Source: Abelmoschus esculentus (lineage: Eukaryota; Streptophyta; Magnoliopsida; Malvales; Malvaceae). Taken from it: a DNA stretch of 64,000 nucleotides. Below the pieces are notes generated by a model. It was given only the letters and a program-made list of their open reading frames with translations, ran no database searches and was not told where the DNA came from. The DNA lies in assembly GCA_035048815.1 (NCBI GenBank), contig JAUCBN010000034.1, forward strand, positions 15,424,737 to 15,488,736, written 5' to 3'. This document shows positions 12,649-22,705 of this stretch, piece after piece (the first letter of the stretch is position 1; each line of letters opens with the position of its first letter). Both the position numbers and the translations under genes were made by a program.

Positions 12649-15403
12649 ATGGGGATCGTAATCGAGACCTCCGTTTGGGAACCAAGTTCCTCCGTCTTCA
12701 TTTTCATTTTCATCTCTGGTTTCCTCTCACTTTCTATCTTCCCTTTCTATCTCTCCAAACACGCACCTACCAAGGCCCCTCCTTTCTCCGATTACCCAAC
12801 CTCCTCCTATTCCCCTTCTCTTCGCTTTCAAATTTACTTCCTCTTTCTCTATTCCCTCGCTTCAGGTATATATAAAATTAACTTTGTTTTTTCATTGTGT
12901 GTTTAATTTAAAGCAAAAAACAAACAAAAAAAAAACGATCGTTGATCTGATTTCTACGTCTTCATTTTCAAGTGTTGGAAGGATTATGGTCGGTGTACGG
13001 AGAGTTTGAGCTGATTTACCATGGAATAAGCAAGGAAGATACGGTGACGTTTCTGCTTGTTGGATTTGGAGCTGCTCTTTTCGTTGGTAGTTTCTTTGGT
13101 ATTGTATCTGATTTAGTGTGAGTAAAAACTAAACACTTCCATGCTTATTTAATGTTTTAATGACTTTGTTGAACGAATTAACCATTATTATTTATGGATT
13201 AATTAAGGATTGTAAATTTTTTTTGAAAACTTTGATAGTTTTATTTATTTTATATTTATGCAGAGGTCGAAAGAAAATGTGTTTGGTGTTTTTTATCATG
13301 CACCTCATTGTTGGGATATGGAAGATGATTGCATCAAGTCCTAGCTTTTGGATAGCAAATGTATGTTTGTCTTTGGCTACATCAATATTTGCCTTCAGTT
13401 TCGAGACATGGGCCGTTGCTGAACATGACAAGGTTCAATCAAAGATTCAGTTCTTTCCTACTATGTTTCTTTGGTTGCTAAGGAAAAAATGAGAAGTTTC
13501 AACATGATGGTATTGAACACTTTCTTTTCTTCTTTGCAGCCAGGTCACAGGCAAGATATTTTGAATGAAACATTTTGGTTGATGATTTTTTTCGAGTCTG
13601 CATCTTTGATTGGAAGTCAGGTGATTGCTAATTGGATGGTGGGTGGTAATTTGGAGAAAGGGATTGGATCTCCTTCCATTGCAGCCATCTTACTAGCTAT
13701 AGTGGGAATCGTCTGTATGTCCCGAGGTCGTGATGGAACTCCAAAGACAATATCATTTAAGGATTACCGTATGTCCTATTATGTGAATATCTTTGGTGGT
13801 AAGCATTTTGTAGTTTCATCTATTGTCTTGTCTTATTCATGAAAGCAAACTCGTAGGGATAGATGAAAATTTTAGCATCTCTTAATATTAGGCTATTTGT
13901 AACTGAACACTTAAAGTTATAAGTATAGAACTATAGATGCATTCCACATCATCAAATACATGTAATCGTTAAGGTATTGGAGTTTTCTTGAAGTTCCCTC
14001 TCCTTTAAGGTCCTTTTATCTGTCTTGACTAATATGTGTGCTACATTATTGATGATTGGGCTTCAGAAACTCCTACCTTCGAGTCTTGGTTTTCATCTCT
14101 TAGACTCTTACTATAAAAGAAAAATGTTATTCAGTGCTTGTCTTCTGCAGATAGAAGGATATGGCTACTAGCATGTGCACAAGCTTGCCTTCATTTCTCA
14201 ATTGCAGTTTTCTGGATTCTTTGGTCCCCAACACTGGTGGTAAGATCATCTGTTGCTCAAAACTACGTGCTATTAGTTCTCAGTTTTTGTGCTTCTTCCC
14301 TTTAGGTTTCCAAATTCTCATCTTGGAAGCTTGATTTCTTTGAAGTATAATGTTTGAAGGTGATTTTTATGTGTGTTAGGCTGATGGTCGAGAAGTGCAT
14401 CTAGGGTTGATATACCCATGCATGCTGGGGGCAAGGATGTTAGGAAGCACATTGTTTCCCTGGCTTATTGATACTTCATTTCGTACCGAGGATTGCTTGA
14501 TATATGCATTTGTCACACAGGCTCTTCTTTTGTCAATTATAGCTTATGATTATCAAGTATGTTTGTTCCTTACCTCTGTAATTATTTGTAAATTTATAAA
14601 TGAAGGTCCCTAGCTTTTATTCTAGCCATGGCCTCAGAGTTCTTGTGGTCTGGATTGCAGGACATTGGTGTTCTGGTGACTCAATTTTCTTTATTCCATG
14701 CCTGCATTGGCCTAATTTTGCCTTCACTTGCAAGATTGAGGACCATGTACGACAAACAATTTTATTTTATGAAGTTTTAGAAGTAGCTTTTTTCATGTTT
14801 ATTGCCTTCTATTTGTAGATATTAGTTTTTATACTCTGCTTTGATCATGTTTATGTAGGTATGTGCCAATTGAGTTGCGTGGTGGAATGATAAGTCTTTC
14901 TCTGGCTCCTGCAAATGCAGCAATTTTGTTTCTTCTAATGCAGGTATACCCCTGACTGATTTATGCTTCCATGCTCATATGCATGCATTTTTTTGGGTTT
15001 GGGGTGGGGCTGCAGATGCGCAATGGCAGAACGAAACAAAATACACTTGTGCAGCATGTTTTCATCTGCTGCTGTTATAAATTGGATAAGAATGACTTTA
15101 GGTATTGTGTTTTCCCTGGTGCCTATGCTTGCCCTTAGCTTAGAGCACCTGAGGATAGGAAAACGATCTTGAGTATCTCCTCAATAAATCTTGTGGGAAA
15201 CTTTGGAGTATAATACATGATACTATTTTTTTCTGATTAACTTACGGGCTAGCTTCTTCATGTTGCAGAGAGGCTATTATAGGACCATTGAAAACTCAAC
15301 AATGATAGCTTTTGCTGCAGTTGGATTATTTATGGCCGCTGGTTGCATGTATGTTTTGAAACGGTGCGGAAAGCAACCTTATCAAAACAGGCACAAATTG
15401 TGA
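12649..15403 (+). CDS. MFS transporter, molybdate-anion transporter family (MFSD5-like)
   Basis: Nine exons join in frame: 12649-12865, 12973-13117, 13264-13432, 13540-13798, 14151-14239, 14380-14556, 14661-14746, 14859-14943 and 15269-15403 (1362 nt, 453 aa). The protein is a 12-helix-type membrane protein. After the first helix come LEGLWSVYGEFELIYHGIS, the MFS loop signature in the form SDLVGRKK, ETWAVAEHDKPGHRQDIL, the central loop RGRDGTPKT, and a charged C-terminus. This matches plant homologues of human MFSD5 and algal MOT2, which import molybdate; Arabidopsis At2g23093 is, I believe, a relative. Transport substrate here is inferred from family only. All splice borders are GT/AG and no lesion is seen. 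Confidence 0.93.
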
Positions 15404-16379
15404 TTTTTTTTCATTTCCCATTTTTGAACTGCATCGATGGTTTTCCTGGAGTTCGTCATTAATCACCGATTGAACTGAAGGATTAAACAAGAATTACCAT
15501 CGACCTTCAAATTACTACTTGTATGGTGACATTCAATGTATGCGGAAAGGCTAAAAAGGAAGAACTTATTTCCAAGTTGCAAGAACTAAGTTATAGCAAT
15601 TACCTCCGAAGATGTTGACCTGAGAAATACAAGCAAAGAGATAGATATCAGCCTGTAAAATTGGCTGTTGAATACAATTGCAAACTTTATCCAATAAAAG
15701 AGAACGTGTTTTACCAACAATTTTGTTCTGCTCTGCAAGTTCGGCAGCGAATGATAAGAGGATGCAGCAGCTTAAAGGTGAATTATTGCAGCAATTGGCC
15801 TCTGATTGTTAAGAAAGCTATTACTATACATTGAGAGAATCATAACTTATCTGAAACCGAGTTTTATCTGTTTGTTTAGGTTATGGAATAAGATATCTTG
15901 CCTTTTGTTTATGGCTGACGGATTCCTTTTGTAGAACTGAAGATGTGAAACTGTGATTTGATTGACTACTGTTTATATTATGTTATTCACAATCTTAATA
16001 TACTCTGCCTCGTGGAAACACGAGCAATACACAAAAGAGTATAGTGCAAGTCAATTTCTGCCACAGTTTGCTTGCATTAATCCACCCTTTCCAACTCTTA
16101 CTTCTCCAACCACCAAAAATATTGGCACTTTTAATGGCAGAGTTATCCATTTCACCCGGTAAATCTAGATGTTAAGAACCCATCCAAGGAACAACACACA
16201 CACACAAAAAGTAATTCTCTGGTTGTTTCTGCTCCACGCAAATTATGTAAAACTAAACCATGTCTAAATGAACTCAATTGTAAACTGTTGAGAGCTCTTC
16301 TCTTTGCCTCCTCCAGATCGAACTTAGTTGAGAAAGATAGATGCTTAGATTAAATGTTTATTGCTCTCTAAATATCCCC
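15404..16379. other. 3' UTR and intergenic sequence
   Basis: The first few hundred bases are probably the 3' UTR of the MFS gene. A short CA repeat lies near 16197. No gene is supported. Confidence 0.4.
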
Positions 16380-17288
16380 ATTCCAGAGCATATAAAGCTC
16401 TGGAGTAGTTACGGTTCAGGCTTGGTTAATTGTCATGGAGGAACGAAGCTGCCTCGTGGGGTTTCAGTAAGGGAGTTAAAAGATGAGATGGACGGTGGTA
16501 TTAGCGGTGGTTTTCAGGGCCGGAGCTGGGAACCTGGTTTGGAAATCGAGGTTCCTTTTTAACAAAGGCCGGTATGTTCATAATCTTAATATACTCTCAA
16601 AATGCATCTATTATAAGAAACATACAATCATCTGTTTGCTGAAATAGGTGAATGAGTACTCCTCTCTGAAAGATGGTCCTCTGTATTCATGGGGCGAATT
16701 GGGACCAGGCCAATTTTTTCTTCGTCTTGGAGGGCTCTGGCTGGTAACTTTGACGGTTCTTGGAGCTTCAATCCTTCCAGGGTAAGTCCAAAAGATCACT
16801 GTTTACATTCTAATTCTGACCTTGCAGGAACCTCTAAGATTTGTGCTTGCTGCTGGAACAGGAACTCTTTTCCTCGTGTCACTGATAGTATTAAGAATTT
16901 ATCTGGTATGATCGTCTTCTTCAAAGTTTAACCCTTTTGTTGCTGTTGTGCTTAAGAATGTTCTAATCATGGCCATTTGTTAATCATCAATGTAATCTCA
17001 TCATTTATACTAGAAAGGATTACAGCATTGCATCAATGTAATCTCATCATTTATACAGAACAAATTGTTAAGATATATTCATTCCCTTTCCAAATTCATC
17101 ATGTTCATATGTTACGAAATGAATACATGCTGAATAAATTATTAAGATTTCCAAGTTCACCATGCCGTCGATGTTATGCACTAACCTCGGCTGGTTTTAC
17201 CCACAATTGACCATCATACCAGCCGGTCTCTTCATACGGTATGACTGCTGATAAAGGTCTGTCACCACTCACCAACATAACTCCATCC
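16380..17288 (+). pseudogene. Ycf36/DUF1230 (CGLD27-like) relic with inverted last exon
   Basis: Plus-strand exon remnants encode TKLPRGVSVRELKDEMDGG and SWEPGLEIEVPF (to 16571), VNEYSSLKDGPLYSWGELGP (16648-16781) and EPLRFVLAAGTGTLFLVSLI (16828-16905), with splice sites preserved. This is DUF1230, the chloroplast Ycf36 family (CGLD27, At5g67370). Lesions: a conserved Glu codon before QRP is TAA (16560-16562), and a short deletion before 16771 breaks the frame. The next expected exon, encoding GWSYVG and then AVIPYEETGWYDGQ, is present only on the minus strand (17288 down to 17186), still with its own AG and GT borders but with about 7 extra bases. No transcript could join these exons normally. 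Confidence 0.85.
16985..17056 (+). repeat. Two perfect 26-bp direct repeats
   Basis: The same 26 bases occur at 16985-17010 and 17031-17056, separated by 20 bp. They lie between the plus-strand and inverted parts of the DUF1230 relic and may mark the rearrangement. Confidence 0.8.
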
Positions 17289-17967
17289 CTGCAACATGCT
17301 GAATACATTATTCATGTTTCCGAGTTAAGAAGATTAAATTCTTTTTTAAAAAAACTTAAATAAGAAGATTATAAACACAAATATTTATAAATTAACAATT
17401 AATTATTTTCAACAGTTTAATTAATTAAAATTATTTAATTATAACAACTAAATTAATTAACTTATAAAATAAATAATTTTACCAATTGACGATTATGATT
17501 TATTTTATACCTTTTTATTTATAATAAATAAATATTACCATATAATTTCAATAATTAGAAATTCCCCTACTTTTCCAAGAATCAGTAAGGTATATACTTT
17601 CTTTTGGCAGGGCCCCATAGATATATCGTTTCAGACAAACATTCTTTAATTGAGCAAGCATGCATGCATCCTTAAGATCACGATTTCACTTAATCAGGTT
17701 GCTTTATTGACATGACAAGCAGAATAGATATTGTCCTAATCAATTATAATAAATATTAACAGTAAAAGGTACAAAACTACACAGATCATAAGTAAATAAT
17801 TTTTTAATTCAAATTAAAAATATAATTAATAAAATGGACACCAATAATAGATAAACTTAATATCATAGTTACTTTTAATTTAATATCAAAAATGACTTTT
17901 TTTTCCTCATAAAAAGAAGAAAAATAAGAAGCTTTTTTCAAAAGCAAAGGCAATGCTGAAGTACTAA
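17289..17967. other. Intergenic AT-rich region
   Basis: No gene is seen. Part of 17299-17330 resembles 17126-17158 (ACATGCTGAATA block), another sign of local duplication around the DUF1230 relic. Confidence 0.4.
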
Positions 17968-18480
17968 TTAGGGGTGAGCAAAAAATTCGATTATTCGGTT
18001 TCGGTCTCAATCTCGGTTAGATACAATGGATTTTTATATAGAATTAATCCCGATGGGATCGTGACCAAATTTAAAATTCAGGTCCCGATTATAACCGGGA
18101 CCGGGGTTAGATTCTAATTTTTTGGACCCGGTACACGGTGGGTACCCAATATCTTGAGTTTTTTAGTTTATTTTTTCTCTTTATATATGAATATTATGAG
18201 TATAACTCGTTTTAAGGTTTCAACCTTTAAGTCTACAATATTTTAACATTTTTATTTACTATTATTAGTTTTTTCTTTTATTGTTCAAATTTTTTTAATA
18301 ATAAACTAATTAACTAGGTATTCGGTATTGATACTGGTTTCCACCAATACCAAAATCAATTCTTGAAATTTAAGATTCAATCTGACTAGGATCGGTTCTA
18401 ATTTTTAGGAACCGATAGTTATCAAAACTATGATTAATTCTAGATAAATTGACCGAATACCCGATCTTACCTACCCCTAA
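17968..18480. mobile_element. hAT-like non-autonomous element
   Basis: The 513-bp segment begins TTAGGGGTGAGC and ends TACCCCTAA, giving terminal inverted repeats around TTAGGGGT. TACTAA flanks it directly on both sides (17962-17967 and 18481-18486) as a likely target duplication. The interior is rich in TCGGT and GGTACC-like motifs and has no coding capacity. Ends of the AGGGGTGAGC type are common on plant hAT elements. A related element lies at 29190-29677. Confidence 0.7.
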
Positions 18481-18486
18481 TACTAA

Positions 18487-19313
18487 CCACTCCATATACT
18501 TTTTAATGCTAATCCTCATTATGTAAGGCCCGCACCTATAATTATTATAGGTTGAAATGGAAATAAAAAATACTTCAGATCTCCCCAAGAGACTGGACAA
18601 ACTGATTAATTACTAGGAAAGAAAGACCAAGTATTGGATTCGACAAAGATTTAATCAAACTTTAAAGATCAACTAATGAAAACGATGCAATACAGACAAA
18701 TATATTATTACATTTCCCTTTGTAATCACGAAATCATCAAAAGAAGACATGGGACTTGAAATGGAAAGAAATCTCTAAGGGTGATGAATTAATAAATAGA
18801 ATTACCATACCGAGTATTAACTTAATTAATATCATATTAGAATTAAAATCTATAAAAAAATTATTTATATTCACTCGATAGAAATGATAATTCTTTTCTT
18901 TAATGTCGTGTGTTTTACCGACAAAATGATAATTATAAGTTATTATTTTTATGTTTCAATAAAATTTATGATCAACATTTACCTCGATTAGAAGTTTAAC
19001 AGTTTTATCATGATCATCACTATCACCGCCACCCCCTATCCCTCCACCCATTTCGGCTCTGCTACTATTTTCCAATCGTTACTTTCATCACAAGCAAGAA
19101 TTCAGAAATTAAAAAGCAAAAACTTTAATAATATAACAACCCTCAAATCTCACACCACACAGTGAGACAGATTTTATAGGTACAACAACAGCCTGCACTT
19201 TGAACTACCGAAAAAAATATATAAGCCAAAAGGAAAAAGGAAAGTTGAAAAATGATGAAAGAAAAGAAAAAGAGAAGCATGCGAGGGATTGTTCATGAGC
19301 CTTTTCTTTTTCT
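18487..19313. other. Intergenic AT-rich region
   Basis: No gene is seen. The end nearest 19313 probably carries the 3' UTR of the minus-strand gene. Confidence 0.4.
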
Positions 19314-20399
19314 TTAAGCTTCATCAACAAAGCCTGCATGTGAAAGCTCCTTTAACCATTCATACGTTCGATGACGTGATAAAACTTGCTTTCCTTCTCG
19401 ATTTTCTTTCATTTTCTTCTTTATCTTCGGTTCTTGTTGCAGTAGCTTCGTTTTCTCTTCCATGGCGGCATGCGAAATTGCTTTGTCTTTTTCATTGTTC
19501 TTCTTCATCAGACTTTTGATGACCAGTATTCTGTTCAGTGGAACGGTTTCGACTACATTGACTGAATATTTGCATCCACCAAACAACCCTTTTCTTAAGA
19601 ACCCTTTGATCGAATCTAGCTGATTAATGTTACTGCTTTTAGTATTACTGCTATTGCAACTGCTGTTTCGGCTGACAGAGTTTCGATTCGAATTATTGTT
19701 ACGAATTTTCATATAGTCTAGTTCAAGTTCTGGTGCTCGAACCAAGCCCAACCTGAAAAAATCCCACATCGATGACGTCTGGTTTCGGCTGCTGACGTTT
19801 ACTGGTCGAGTTTTGGACAGCCTAATCTGTGGTTTTGGAGTTGGATGTGTGTTGAAGTTGTTTCTGATTTCATTTGGTTTTGATTTGGGATTGGTAATTG
19901 AATTGAAATTCCTTGCTGTAACTTTGCTGGAATTACTGTTACTATTCGTTGAATAATGGCTACTTCCGGTGCTACTGCTTCTGCTACTGCTAGTGACACT
20001 TGTGAACCTACTTAACGAACCATAGTCCATGGACTCGGACCTTGGCAAGAACCGGCTCGGTTTCTGGCCATCTTGGCGATGGCACCTTGTTGAGACACTG
20101 TCTGAACTAACGGAGACACGAAAGGGTAAAATTTGGCCTTTGAAGAACACTTCATCAGCTGCACACATTTCTGGTTTTGTAGACAAAAACTCACCCCATG
20201 AGCCAAAGTTGAAATCTTCTTGCGATTGGCCATCTTCTTCATTCCTTGGTTGGATTTGATTCTCTTCTTTAACCAAATTGAGTGGCAGATCACACAATGA
20301 CAATGCCTCTTCTTCTTCCTCCACCGTAGATTCCCATTTTTGTAGTTCATCACCGTTAACTGCAGCATTCTCCATGGCTTGAAACCCGGAAAAGTTCAT
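19314..20399 (-). CDS. Uncharacterised Ser/Asn-rich protein (MAKR/DUF1645-like motif)
   Basis: A single-exon frame of 361 aa from the ATG at 20399; a second ATG at 20375 (MENAAVNGDE) is an alternative start. The frame upstream has no ATG. An acidic stretch (VEEEEEALSLCDLP) is followed by FGSWGEFLSTKPEMCAADEV and FFKGQILPFRVS, a motif resembling the ADE-(I/L)F-GQ-L-P segment of MAKR-like and DUF1645 plant proteins. A long Ser/Asn-rich low-complexity middle follows, then WDFFRLGLVRAPELELDYMK and a Lys-rich C-terminus. There is no signal peptide or membrane segment. I do not recognise a proven function. Synteny suggests it may match a hypothetical gene near At5g67350, and a membrane-associated or nuclear regulator is possible but speculative. 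Confidence 0.8.
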   Translation of the reverse strand: MNFSGFQAMENAAVNGDELQKWESTVEEEEEALSLCDLPLNLVKEENQIQPRNEEDGQSQEDFNFGSWGEFLSTKPEMCAADEVFFKGQILPFRVSVSSDSVSTRCHRQDGQKPSRFLPRSESMDYGSLSRFTSVTSSSRSSSTGSSHYSTNSNSNSSKVTARNFNSITNPKSKPNEIRNNFNTHPTPKPQIRLSKTRPVNVSSRNQTSSMWDFFRLGLVRAPELELDYMKIRNNNSNRNSVSRNSSCNSSNTKSSNINQLDSIKGFLRKGLFGGCKYSVNVVETVPLNRILVIKSLMKKNNEKDKAISHAAMEEKTKLLQQEPKIKKKMKENREGKQVLSRHRTYEWLKELSHAGFVDEA

Positions 20400-20471
20400 A
20401 TAAACCCTGTCTGGTTTTGTCTGGGGAGTAACAAAGGGTGCTGGATATGGGGTTTTATATAGGAAGAGCAA

Positions 20472-21148
20472 GGTTTAATACTGATTTGTTGAGAGGGAAA
20501 GTGGAGGCAAATGGAATATAACGAAGTAAAAGGTACTGCAAAAGGAGCAAAGAAGAAGCAATAAGCGAACAAGCTGTGCAGAGGAAGAAAACAGGGTGTT
20601 GTTGTATGAGAAAGAAACAGAGGGGACTATTGAGGTTGGCCACTCCCACTAGCCAAAGCCAAGCTAGTATTTATGCACTCTCACTTTCATCATTACTGTT
20701 TTGGAAGACAAAAAAAGGGGGTTAGATTTCATGCTGTAGTGGCAGTGGGGCTTAAAGCCTCTAGTGCCAATGCTCTTATTCTGTTTGCTTTGCTTTTTTG
20801 TTGCGACAAACATTTGGAGAAGGCACGAAGGAAGATGTTCAGTTTGATGTGTCAGCGAATTAATGGCGCTTTTCTTTGGGCTCCAAATCCAGTGTGTCGA
20901 CTCTGGATAGCACGTTACACTGTCTCTTTGATCTACAGTTTGATGCTCCTGGGCTTCACTAGAGGTTTCCATCGAACGGTTATTTGTGTTTTCTGATCAA
21001 AGCCAGTTCGTAACTGTGTTGATCATCATAATTTTTTCTGATTTAACTCGTTCATTTCATTTATTTATATATGGTGGACTCTCTTTGACTCATTGCTACT
21101 TTAATAGTTTCTGTTACAACTTCAGTCTCCTACCTACTGTCTCAAAAA
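20472..21148. other. Intergenic region between divergent genes
   Basis: Holds the 5' region of the minus-strand gene and the former promoter of the AGP relic; TATATA at about 21066-21072 is 80 bp upstream of its ATG. Open frames on both strands near 20664-20996 overlap each other and look like chance. Confidence 0.4.
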
Positions 21149-21840
21149 ATGTATCGTAGAAGCGCATTTGCAGTTTCTTTGATTTGTATTCTGGTGACCG
21201 CTGCCGGGGTGCACAAACTCCGGCAGCCGCACCTGCTAAAGCTCCGCAGGCTGCGACTACTCCCGCTACAGCTCCCGTGAGTAAACCTAAATCACCGGCT
21301 GCAGTTATTAGAGAATGGAAATGAATCTATTATAACAAACTTTGTACAACTATATAAGCATGTATTGGCTGAGCTTAAACAACAGAGGAATCTTCCAGCT
21401 ATACGAAGTTTGTTATAACAGATTCATTTCCATTCTCTAATACCAGTGATTGTCCCTACCACTTCTCCACCAACTTCTTCACAACCTGCTGCGGCTCCGC
21501 AGAAGTCTGCTCCAGCGTTTCTCCTCCGGCTGTTACTCCAGTGAGTTCGCCACCGGCTTCTCCTCCGCCTGCTGCTCCAGTGAGTTCTCCTCCAGCCAAA
21601 TCGTCTCCCGTTGCTGCACCGACAGTTCCTCCAGAGAGCTCGGCTTCTCCTCCGGCACCTATTGCGTCACCGACTACTGCTGAGGTTTCGGCACCGGCTC
21701 CAAGCAAGAGCAAGACAACTAAGAAACACAATGCTCCCGCACCTTCACCTGATTTGCTTGGACCTCCCGCTCCACCAACTGGCGCTCCTGGACCTAGTCT
21801 CGAAGCTTCTTCGCCCGGCCCTTCTATTGCTGCCGATCAG
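21149..21840 (+). pseudogene. Lysine-rich arabinogalactan protein relic (AGP17/18 type)
   Basis: The ATG at 21149 starts a signal peptide (RRSAFAVSLICILVTAAG). One base is then missing, and the Pro/Ala-rich mature sequence (QTPAAAPAKAPQAATTPATA) is in another frame. A 137-bp hairpin element interrupts the coding sequence at 21306-21442. After it the frame shifts again near 21520, and from there SPPASPPPAAPVSSPPAK continues to the lysine-rich segment KSKTTKKH and APAPSPDLLGPPAPPTG, typical of AGP17/18/19. A donor GT follows at 21841, but I cannot find the short C-terminal exon that carries the GPI-anchor signal. In Arabidopsis AGP17 (At2g23130) neighbours PUB4, as here. Several independent lesions indicate a pseudogene. 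Confidence 0.85.
21306..21442. mobile_element. 137-bp MITE-like hairpin in the AGP relic
   Basis: Terminal inverted repeats of about 41 bp, starting TATTAGAGAATGG, match with two mismatches and enclose about 55 bp. TA occurs at both ends, consistent with a TA target duplication as in Tc1/mariner (Stowaway) MITEs, though the TIR is not the classical Stowaway sequence. Nearly identical arms suggest fairly recent insertion. Confidence 0.85.
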
Positions 21841-22705
21841 GTACATTCTATTGTCTTCACTCACATTTCAATCTGGTTTTCTTCTATGTTACACAGTTCG
21901 ACGATGCACTTTCAGATCTGAACATTTAAACGAATTACTCTGCATATATTAACAAACTCGATCAGATAATTGGATTTCTGAACATGAACCTTTAGAAATT
22001 ATAATGAGGATAGGCATTTGTAGCTCAAAATTAGAGAAATGTATAATGTGTTGTATAAGCGCGTTTAAAGTACGCTCCGCTGTGGAACGTAGAGCTAGTC
22101 CATTTAATTCCCTGAAAGGACTAACAGATCTCGAGGTAATCTGAAAATATGTCTGTTAGTTATGATGACATATTTCGATTTTTTATATTAATAAAAAATA
22201 ACATAAATCCTAAATTGTTTGTTTTCTGAAATTAATAAAAAAAATTAATTTACCCAAATTATCTAATTATAATGTTTTATTTAGTATTAAATGCCTGCTC
22301 TTGTATGGCTGCCTGAAAATACATAACTTACAAATCAATCTGAATATCTAGTTTAATATGAAAAACAGTTTCGGGTCAAAGAAAAAAAGCCAAGGGACAT
22401 AAACCAGGATGGACATTATTCATACATTCATATCATCAACCCCGAGTTCGTTACAAAGACCAGAGAGACTCACATGTACGGAATTCCGTTCTAACATTAA
22501 CAACTGCACATTTAAAAAGAAGCATTTCACAAGAAGACTCCATTGAATCCTCTACAAATGATTTTTTTTTCTTTTTCCTACACAAACCCTGTAAAATGTA
22601 AATCCATGCAGCAAAACCTTCAAAATGCAATATTTGAAACATCAAATGTATACAAACTGTACTAGACCCAATGCATTGGATGCCGTGAAAGTTGTTTTCT
22701 GACTT
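21841..22705. other. Intergenic region
   Basis: No gene is supported. The missing last AGP exon could not be found here. The side next to 22705 is likely the PUB4-like 3' UTR. Confidence 0.4.

Noticed and set aside
20664..20996. Overlapping open frames on both strands upstream of the Ser/Asn-rich gene
   Set aside because: They overlap each other antisense and lie in the likely 5' region. No protein motif is present.
21456..21731. Gly/Ala-rich minus-strand frame
   Set aside because: It is the mirror of the Pro/Ala-rich AGP relic.
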